A stretch of DNA of 64,000 nucleotides, taken from positions 86,661,916 to 86,725,915 of the forward strand of contig CM057009.1 of assembly GCA_029891345.1 (NCBI GenBank). The letters run 5' to 3'. The stretch comes from Dryococelus australis. Lineage: Eukaryota; Arthropoda; Insecta; Phasmatodea; Phasmatidae. The notes beneath the pieces are model-generated. The model had not been told where the DNA came from. It worked only from the letters and a program-made list of their open reading frames with translations, and made no database searches. This document shows, in pieces, positions 55,790 to 64,000 of the stretch (position 1 is the first letter of the stretch; each line of letters starts with the position of its first letter). The position numbers were made by a program, and so were the translations under genes.

Positions 55790-56978
55790 AGCTATGTAAT
55801 TTATATACAATATCCTTTCAAGGCCAATTTCAATTAAATTACCCTAACATTGGCATAGTATTGAAACATTCGCCTAATTATTGTACTGCTTTATAATTTT
55901 AGTTTTTTCCATACAATAGTTCCCTTATACTAATATATTTAGCGCAACAATACAAGAATGTGTTTACAGCAATTATCACTTATCAGCCTATTTTTACCCT
56001 ATAATTTACTTAATTTAAGTTGTATTGAACCTGTACTTTTTCTCAGTACGTACTTTATAAAACTATTTGGCACGTTACACTCAACAAAATCTTAAAAAAT
56101 AAGGTTTTACTGTATAACTAAACAGTTTCATTTCCGGAATGATAATGACATAATACAAACATTTTTAAAATAATTATAATTAATATAATTCCACGTTGCT
56201 GGAATTTTTATTTAATTTAACAATCATTTGCATTATGTACAAAATAAAATAATGCCTGATAGAATATCCTTGTGCTTATTATACAAAACAATTACTGTCT
56301 TAGCCATTGGCACGTACTCCTTAGACATTCATATTAATTTGACTCTAAAATTATACACTTTATTGGAGTATGCTATTAGTTTATTCACATTGTACAGACC
56401 TTACTATGTTTTACTATACAAATTTGTAGTGTTACCTTATACTAACATTATATCTATGGTAAATCTGCGACAAAACAGACATATACGTTGCCCCGGGTCA
56501 TAACTGGGATTGAGGAAGGTGACCTGTGCTCTGTTCTGCTCCCAAAACAATGTTATAGACGCCGATCTTAAAGGATAAGAACTTGCAAGTGTTACGTGCA
56601 CTTTTGTTACGACAGTCCGCATTGTTGGCTGTTGCATCTTTTTTTGGCAATTACCCTAAAGGCTTTGCCTTTACTATAATACAATGCTTGTTTTATGCTT
56701 TTATTTACTGTATAATATTTACTATTTTAGTTGTTCACTTAATCAAGTGATTAACAACAAAAGTGGTTTTATCCTCGAATTTCAATGATATTATTCAACC
56801 TGTTTGCAATCGTATGTTTGCTGCAACATACTGTGATTTATTTTTCACCACACTGCCTCAATATAAAATAAACTTAATAATACCCCTGGGTTTTGTAATT
56901 TATTTGAATATTAATTAAATTCTAGATTTATAGGTATCAGTAGCTACTGCTCTCTCAGAGATGGTAAGAATCCGAGCC
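55790..56978. other. No gene recognised
   Basis: AT-rich, with short hydrophobic frames explained by composition (for example 56228-56503, +). Confidence 0.5.
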
Positions 56979-58042
56979 TGTTACGTCCAAAAGGTGTAGT
57001 CATCACTTTATTGTAGCAACAAGACATATTTCTCTCAAACCTCTGCGTACTAATTTCTAAGGGTGACTGATATTATCCAAAGTAGACATCAACCCACCAG
57101 GGTAAAGCAGGTGAACGCATCTCTGACAACCTATTTCTAAACTTACTGTAGGACTCTGGCTCCTTTAACCGGGTGCACGTACATTCCAAAACACACACAG
57201 TCGATGGCCACCTATACCCGTGCACCTGACGCGCCATAAGGTAGAACCACAACCACTAGAAATACAATCCACAAGGCGACTAGTAAGCTAGCCCAGCCTT
57301 CACTCCATCCATCGCACTGAAATGTCGCAGGAGGGAGTGTTAGTCTGGTTCTGGGGGTCTGCCCACCTTTGCAACCACACCCTAACGTCTTTGTCGGATG
57401 CTCAGAGTAAACCCACCCCTCTGACCACTACGCCTCGGGTTGCAGTTTGGAGTAACAGGTACGGCTCTGGGTTAGCTCGGCCACGGCTTTGTTTCTGCAC
57501 ATAGCTAGGGACCATCGTCACTTGCTTTCCTCTGATGAGGCCGATATTTGTACCTATCTTTATGCCATACACCCAGAGGAGTGGTACTAAGTGGCAAGAA
57601 AGGAAGACAGCTACAGCCTCCAACGCTAACAGGAGCTGCAACCCAGCCCTTACGGCACTTTTCAGCACAACCCCACAGGAACAAGCTCAAACCATCTGCC
57701 AGCCTGAGAGGCCTCACCTCCCAGCTCCCTCCCACTCCCTATTTCAGTCACTGATCAAGACAGCCGAACTACCACACCCAATCTTCACAGCCTTCCACCA
57801 GGATCAGCGCGTACCACTAGGGATTGCTTATCCCTGGTTCTAGCAACGCCGGACCAGCAGCCCGCGCACTTTGTTAGTGATGTCTGAGTCCCTTCAGAAC
57901 AATCTAGTCAACATAGGGTCCAAGTTGTTCTCACTAATACCTAATTTGTTTGCTCTGGTTTATTTTGCCGACAGGTTGTACCACGGTAAAAGTCAGTTCC
58001 CTGCCCTTCTACAAGTACAGTCCTGCACTAGTTCAGTTGGAA
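56979..58042 (-). mobile_element. LTR or leader DNA of a minus-strand retroelement
   Basis: Starts TGTTACGTCC, and 'actttattg' close by reads CAATAAAGT on the minus strand, as in an R/U5 region. At the right end is a primer-binding site for the LTR at 58056. The part 57300-57850 is GC-richer with overlapping frames on both strands and no gag motif. Boundaries inside this stretch are not resolved. Confidence 0.35.
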
Positions 58043-58055
58043 GGATCTGGCACCA
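58043..58055 (-). other. Primer-binding site left of the gypsy C LTR
   Basis: Minus-strand TGGTGCCAGATCC directly touches the TG of the LTR at 58056. This is the position expected for the PBS of an element extending to the left. Confidence 0.5.
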
Positions 58056-58521
58056 TGTTTTGAAAACAAATAAAAAGAATGTACCTCTATGTAATATTGT
58101 TTAGGTTTATTTTTTGAGTTCTAAAACATTTATACAGAACACACCGATAAGAACAAACAGATCTTCCCTCAATGAACATCTTTACAAATTCACAGCATCA
58201 CAGTAGCATTTAAAGCTATTTACATCACTGTGAGGGCTTCAAAACAAATATTGCTGATGGTAGGGGAAAATTAAAAGAAGTAAAAAAAAAAACCTAATCT
58301 CAAAAGTGACACAACTTCTCTCTGATTCCTGGGAACTCGAAAGTGCCATGTATTACAAGATAACAACTTTAAATACAGTCCTGCATTAAAACTGATAAAG
58401 CCCTTACTTCTGCACGTGGCATGGAAGGAAAATTTTGAATATTAAACCCACTGACAAACTAAAAATCAGATGAAAAACAATTATAAAAACGATTACAATT
58501 TACATAACTTGCAATGCCACA
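58056..58521 (-). mobile_element. LTR of gypsy element C family
   Basis: From TGTTTTGAAAAC to CAATGCCACA. The right part matches the A LTRs: 'attgctgatggtagggg', 'aacctaatctcaaaag', 'gggaactcgaaagtgcca', 'cccttacttctgcacgtggca'. On its right is, in element sense, TTGAGGGGGGTAA, a clear polypurine tract, so it is the 3' LTR of the element to the right. It lacks the left 200 bases of the A LTRs. Confidence 0.65.
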
Positions 58522-60404
58522 TTACCCCCCTCAATTTGGGAAAAAATTTTTAAAAATCTTTACCAAATCGAAACCTTTCTTAAAAGCGTTTAGTCTGTAA
58601 ACTATTGTGACGTTGTTCCTATATACAATTTAAGCTAACCCTTCAAAACACAAACACAATCCCATCAAACACAAGAAAATTCAATGTTACCTGTCACCGA
58701 AGAATACAAGATCTCTATGTAGCAGCTACAAAACCACAATACATCATCCACTTATGCACAAGACACTAAAATACAAACATCTATTCAAAGGTAAGATTAA
58801 GTTTATCAATTATATTTCAATTCATCACAGACAACATATTAATTCACAACAATTTTATATCACATGGTTGTTTCAACTTACAACAAAGTTGCGTTAATAT
58901 TCAATTCAAAATATTTTAATTCATTGCTTAGCTGGTGTTAAATATGAAAAGTGGTTCTAATGTTTGGACAACAGTCAAGAAAACAATGTGAATTTGTAAA
59001 CCCCTTCATATCCAGGTAAGTAACCTGTGAAAACATATGCACTTCTTAAGATATACTACAAATTTCAAAACAATTTGCAATATTATACATAAACACTTCA
59101 CTTGCTAATAATACAACAATAGAACATTATTAAACAAAACAATATTACAAGAAAACTATTTGCAAGATCATTCACTATTACCATCACTTCAATATAAATT
59201 TAAAAAACATGGTTCACAGTATTGACACTACTATTTCAAAATTAATTTTTATCAAATATTATGTTTAGGAGAAAACCATTTGAAACCATTTGAAATCATT
59301 TGAAATTTCTATAAATTCCATTTAAATTGAGGATGTATCACATTCCATGTCATAGTATTTCCAGTCAGATTGCTCATATTTATTTTAACCAATCACTGGG
59401 ATCAACACACAACATTTGAAAAGAAAGTGGACCCAGATCTGCCCCAAAATTATAAAAAAAAAAAACTACCACATTTACTTTAATCTATCTTAATACATAG
59501 GTCAGTGTTCACAACAAAGAGGACTCAGGCCTATACCACCCCAAAACTTAATCTAAGAGCAAAGACCCCATGACACAAACTGGAGCTATCCCTCAGCACT
59601 CTAGCTCTATGATCTTCACTTCTTACTACACAACACCTCAACTTGCATTCTTTGTCAAAAAAGAAAAAATCGAAACAATTGTTAATTTTAAATTTACTCT
59701 TGTATTTAAATTACAGTGTTAAATTTAAATAATTTTCATTTAACTTTTCAAAACATCACCTTTTCAAAACTCACAACTGTTTTTAATGCACTTCCCATAT
59801 GTGAAATTGTTACTATCCAAATTGTAATATCCATCGTTACTGGTCAGTATTTTCATAATACAAGTAATAATCTTCGTAATTATACAGAACAAAACAAACC
59901 TTACCTTTGCTGGTACACATACAGCACACTTTCACAGCATCCCATTCACTTATCCACCTTTAAGGATGTTAACCCTAAATTAAGCAGGTATCACCAAAGT
60001 GGGGTTTGCCCATAGGGACTGATTGGGTCTGGTCACCTGTGATGACCCTATACAACAACAAAATATCCCTATGGACTATGCTGCAAATTATTTAGTCAAA
60101 AACCTTATTCTTTTGGCATTTTTGCCAAAAGGTCGGGGTAGGGCTAGCCCCTAAAACCCTGCCTGAAGACTTCTGTACTGAATAAGGTAAATATTAGAAA
60201 TTAAGTACAGGTGCAAGTCATGAAACAGATGACAGGATAAATTTTTGTGGGCGGGGCCTCATTGGACGACTAAGGAAAGAGTCGACACATGCCACCCACG
60301 AAAGACCAAATAGGAGAAAGACAGAATCACAACAGTGGAAAAAGAAGTAGGAAAATTCAGAGCATAGGTTGTACCAGCTTTCCTGAAAACTACTGTTGGC
60401 AGAT
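58522..60404 (-). mobile_element. Long 3' region of gypsy C
   Basis: Homologous in order to 5449-9056 of gypsy A without the inserted pogo-like element. Ends with the shared block (about 60126-60404). No open frame longer than chance and no envelope features. Confidence 0.6.
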
Positions 60405-60599
60405 GTCATCCTTTACGCCTGATCTGACAGAAATATTCTTAAACATTGTTCATTCATGATACACCTACATATATACACTACCTGTTTCACTCTATTTACA
60501 CTTCAATGATACCGTTAAAAGTTCACTCTTAATCTAAGCACATGACAACTTCGTATATTTTTAAAAATTTCACTAACTACTAGGTGACAACAACCTACA

Positions 60600-60890
60600 C
60601 TTGACAACTTTAGGTTGCCTTCTACTTCCATGGTCTTAACAATGAAACATACCAGTTGGCATTGTTTATTTTATACACATTATGGCCAATTACATTTTGA
60701 ACTCTATATGGCCCTTTAAATAATTTGAAAAACTTGTGGATTTGTTTATTTGCCAGAGATGACAAATGGTGTGTGGCCACAAGTTCCTCATCACCTTCCT
60801 TGAACACGATAGGTTGGATATTCTTATCAAATTTCCTTCTTCTAGCCTTAAATTCTAATCTTTGAGATGCTGCATTCCTCATGTCTATTA
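60600..60890 (-). pseudogene. pol: Gypsy C integrase C-terminal domain
   Basis: An 86-residue frame with 'FKLFKGPYRVQNVIGHNVYK' (GPY/F module) and 'WYVSLLRPWK' at the end. It parallels 'LYEGPYKVEEKVGYDVHRL' and 'LLKPW' in gypsy A. Confidence 0.8.
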
Positions 60891-61079
60891 CACTTCAGTA
60901 TCAATTTTTGAAAAATTTACTTTATGTTGGAGCACAGTGTGGGGTTTACCCATACTCATGAGTTCTATGAAGTAGTACCTGTACCCTCATGCCAACAACT
61001 ATTTATTAATCATTCCACATTGTTCACCATCACAGCCCAATGACTGTGATGGTCATTCCATTACATCCAATATAACCTT

Positions 61080-61567
61080 CGTAACTCTCGCATAGCCCTT
61101 TCAACTGGGTTTGTAGCTGGATGGTACACTGCCGTAAATCTTAACTCAATCTCTAAGACTGAGGTTTAAGGTTTTTCACTTATCATTACAAAATTGTGGC
61201 CTATTATCTGAAGTAAATTTCTTTGGTTGACCTACCTCTAGTACATAACAATCTAGTACCTTCTCGGTTACCACCTGAGCTGTAGCTCACTTTATAGGGT
61301 AAAGTTTTACAAATTTGGTGAATATATCCATTAAACAAAAATATATTCTACCCCACCTCTACCTGTTGGAAGAGGGCCAAACAAATCTACACATACGATT
61401 TCTAATTGTTTGGTAGCCAATACATGTCCCATTAGTCCCCTGCATTTCCTATGGGGTACTTTTGTGTGTGCACACAGTAAACAAGACCTGATTACCTTGG
61501 CCACAATCCTATACGTATATCGAAAAATACAGAATTTTTGAATATATTTCACTGTTTTAGTCCACAC
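61080..61567 (-). pseudogene. pol: Gypsy C integrase N-terminus and core
   Basis: The frame 61331-61567 carries the second half of the zinc finger, 'VIRSCLLCAHTKVPHRKCRG', then 'LEIVCVDLFGPLPTGRGGVE' with the first catalytic Asp. Further on, between 61080 and 61330, the core is broken by stops. Confidence 0.8.
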
Positions 61568-61849
61568 TCACTATGCATACACTCTATGACTTCTTTCCTA
61601 TATAGGTGGGGTATACATAAAACACACTTTGTCCCTGTAGTGCTAACATTTTGGAAAAAAATACCCTTCCTTTAACATAAATTTCTCTTTAATAATATTT
61701 CTGCACTCATTAGTTTCCAATTCCTGTACTACTTTCTGGAGTCAAGAATCCTCTCTTATTTCTAACTTTAACTGCACTGTAATTTATTTTAATCCTGAAT
61801 TCACCTGTTTCATATGTTTTCTTAATGACCTAATTTGGAACTACCTGGG

Positions 61850-62168
61850 CCTTGCCAGGGACATGTTCAATATTTAAATTATATTCTTGTATGGCTAGTA
61901 TCCATTATGTGATTCTACCATGTAAAAGTTTGCAAGTATTTAAATGGAATAAGGCCTTATGATCTGTTAATACAGTGGTATACCTATCATATACATATGT
62001 ATGAAATTTAACACATGCGAACACAATGCTGAGCAATTCCTTTTCAGTGACTGTATAATTAATTTTGGCAGTATTCAATGCCCTACTTGTAAAACTAATT
62101 GGGATGTTTTCTCCTTCATCATTTACTTGAAATATAATAGCCCCACACATCATCATCTGAAGCATCAC
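61850..62168 (-). pseudogene. pol: Gypsy C RNase H
   Basis: Contains 'IPISFTSRALNTAKINYTVT', 'EKELLSIVFACVKFHTYVYD' and 'TTVLTDHKALFHL', the standard gypsy RNase H sequence with T-D-H-K-A-L. The tail near 61850 is out of frame. Confidence 0.85.
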
Positions 62169-62299
62169 AAGCTATGAAGAACCTCTTCTCTAACTTGGGA
62201 TGGTGTAGCAGAATCTCCATCTCCAACTCCCTTTTTAAGCTATCTACAGCTATTTTCTGCTCGTCTCCCCATTCCCGTCTGCCCCTTCTGTAACAATGT

Positions 62300-63074
62300 C
62301 CATAGTGGAGTACAAATTTTACTGAAATTTGGAATATATTTCCTGAAATAGTTTTAAAAATCTTATTAGCCTATCTAGCAGTTTACGATTACTGGGATAT
62401 GGGTATTCCTGAATAGCTTTCACCTTATCCACATCTACATGAATACCCTGAGCATTAATCACATTTCCTAGGAAATTTATCCACTCTTTCAAAAACTGGG
62501 ATTTTTTCAAGCTAGCAGTTATTTGGCCCTGTCTCAACTTCCTAAGCACCAACTGTATAATTTGACGATGTTCCTTAGAGGTTTTAGTAGCAATTAAAAT
62601 GTCATTGACATAAATTGTCATTAAACTCAACACTTCAGGCCCTAAAACCTCCTCGAGTCCTTTAATGAAATGACTCACAGAAACATTCAAACCAAAAGGC
62701 AACCTTTTGAAATAATAAGTTTTTGCTTGATGAGGAAAAGCAGTGTAATGTCTTGATTTGCTGCGCCAAGGCTATTTGCCAATATGAAGCTACTAAATCA
62801 ATTTTTGAAAACTAAACATAATCTAACCCCCCCCCCCCCCCTTATCTTGTGTTCTTTTTGATAACTATATGATTAAATTTAAATACTCTGAACTCTTCCT
62901 TTCGATAATGTTCTGTACTTCCTGTTCTACAGCTGGCCTTAAAGTGTATGCAATTGGATATGGCTTCTGGGTAAAAGGTTTGTATTCCTTAATTTCTAAT
63001 TGATATTCATATTTATTATTTAACCCTGGATAATTTACAAATGCATCATGTTCATCTCCTAACATTTCTATCAT
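62300..63074 (-). pseudogene. pol: Gypsy C reverse transcriptase
   Basis: The N-terminal piece (62865-63074) has 'KEYKPFTQKPYPIAYTLRP'. A C-run at 62826-62841 and frame breaks follow. The main frame (62319-62702) has 'MPFGLNVSVSHFIKGLEEVL', then 'MTIYVNDILIATKTSKEHRQ' and 'SQFLKEWINFLGNVINAQGI'. The active-site Y-V-D-D box reads Y-V-N-D, which should abolish polymerisation. Confidence 0.85.
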
Positions 63075-63326
63075 TCTTTCCTTTTCTTCACATGTTCCCC
63101 TTTGAAAAAAAAAATGTGTTGATCTTATCTTTCATGAGATAATCCTGTTCAATAAAATTACAACATCTGTTCACCCTTATTGTCTCCAAATCCTTAAAAA
63201 CAACTTGCATTTTACGAGCGTTCTGCAAAAGTTTTCATTTGCCAAATGGAATTTTGATATCTAATATCTCTTCACAATTTTCTGCATAATTTATAATTGC
63301 CTCATGTTCTTTTAACCAGTCAGTCC

Positions 63327-63617
63327 CTAAAACCACTTTGATACTGAGCCCTTTTCCAATAAAGCAATCCAGATATTTTGTTGAGTTATATATATATATA
63401 ACTCTATAATAATTTGTTTTTTAATATTTCTATTTCTAATTCCCGTAGCCCCTACAATGGTGACATTTGATAGTGGCAATGTTGCTATAATGTGTATTTC
63501 ACGTTTACTAGGACTATTCAGGAATTCCTCTGAGATAGCGGACACTACGCTTCCCGAGTCAACTAACATGTTTAGTTCAACTCCAGTATCTGTAATTAAT
63601 CCCTGAATATATGGACA
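63327..63617 (-). pseudogene. pol: Gypsy C aspartic protease
   Basis: 'GVELNMLVDSGSVVSAISEE' carries the D-S-G active-site triplet (D-T/S-G). The reading frame starts inside the transposon end to the right: the first ~14 residues of the open frame derive from that insertion. Gag would lie beyond it. Confidence 0.75.
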
Positions 63618-63619
63618 TA

Positions 63620-64000
63620 CAGTAAAAGCCTGATATAATGCAGCTGGAGGGGGGGACATAACTCATACCCGCGTTATAGCTTTCCACGCTATTCCGGGAG
63701 TGGCAGAGTACAGTAGCAAAAGAAAAAGCCAGTGTTCTAATGGGGCGTGGCACCTATCTGTCAAACACGGGGCAAGTGTTTTTATTTACTGCAGTAACTC
63801 ATGAAACGTGTAGCTCCTTGCTATCTGAACTTTATTTTTTTTATCTGCATCACCGGACTTGACAGCACCTAAGGGAGGGAAACAGAAGAAGAGAAACGCA
63901 CTGCGATGAAGGGCGTCACATGCATTCAAGCAAGAATAACTAAAAAATACCATATTTGCCAGGCAAAATATGTACTTATTCCACCAAGGGCGGTGTTCGC
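63620..64000. mobile_element. Tigger-like DNA transposon end
   Basis: Begins CAGTAAAAGCCTGATATAATG after a TA (63618-63619), the same style as the TIRs at 6448, 33152 and 50654. Continues to the window edge with GC-richer non-coding sequence. Confidence 0.5.

Noticed and set aside
57402..57843. Four overlapping frames near 57.5 kb, considered as gag
   Set aside because: No gag core, no zinc knuckle, and both strands are equally open.

Overview
This is eukaryotic nuclear DNA, most likely from an arthropod and probably an insect with a large, repeat-rich genome. The reasons are: AT-rich sequence; only two or three short, intron-bounded host-like exons; and dense, decayed transposable elements of insect-typical kinds (Ty3/gypsy, Ty1/copia, a Helentron-type rolling-circle element, pogo/Tigger-like DNA transposons and a Maverick/Polinton). 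There is no bacterial gene organisation: no operons, ribosome binding sites or CRISPR. The species assignment is inference only.

Layout. 0-3.9 kb: 5' part of a gypsy element on the minus strand (gag, primer binding site, LTR start), then a copia RNase H tail on the plus strand. 3.98-4.15 kb: a spliced, Ser/Pro/Gln-rich host exon (+). 4.5-12.8 kb: gypsy element 'A' (-), with 3' LTR, a long conserved 3' region split by a 1.36-kb pogo-like element, integrase, RNase H tail, gag and 5' LTR; its RT is deleted. 12.8-16.5 kb: nothing recognised. 16.6-26.5 kb: a decayed Polinton/adintovirus-like element: an unknown ORF, zinc ribbon, chromodomain integrase (+), packaging ATPase (-), minor capsid-like protein (+) and protein-primed family B DNA polymerase (-). 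The polymerase is interrupted by a 2.0-kb solo LTR with a 4-bp target duplication. 27.4-31.2 kb: a repeat shared with the window start, then an internally deleted gypsy 'E' whose gag abuts its integrase. 32.5-35 kb: a 77-bp-arm hairpin, a tandem duplication at TA arrays and a 1.8-kb TIR element. 35-39.6 kb: non-coding, with LTR- or promoter-like stretches. 39.7-43 kb: gypsy 'B', same family as A, without pol. 43-46.8 kb: gypsy 'D' (gag, zinc knuckles, protease, RT) with a Helentron inserted in its protease. 49-53 kb: a possible host exon, then a 2.2-kb TIR-bounded segment containing an FPS/FER tyrosine-kinase exon. 52.9-54.2 kb: gypsy 'F' gag-protease-linker. 54.5-54.85 kb: a heavily mutated PLA2-like protein of the Polinton/parvovirus VP1 type. 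55.3-57 kb: GC-rich and LTR-like pieces. 58-63.6 kb: gypsy 'C' (LTR, 3' region, integrase, RNase H, RT, protease), cut by another Tigger-like end at 63.62 kb.

How the parts fit together. Almost every coding trace is a broken transposon protein. The Polinton integrase, polymerase and ATPase each lack key residues, and the gypsy C RT has lost an active-site Asp. None of the elements looks able to move by itself. The items most worth following are the Polinton remnant with its dated nested insertion, the separate PLA2-like relic, the kinase exon inside a TIR-bounded element, and the long perfect-stem hairpin.
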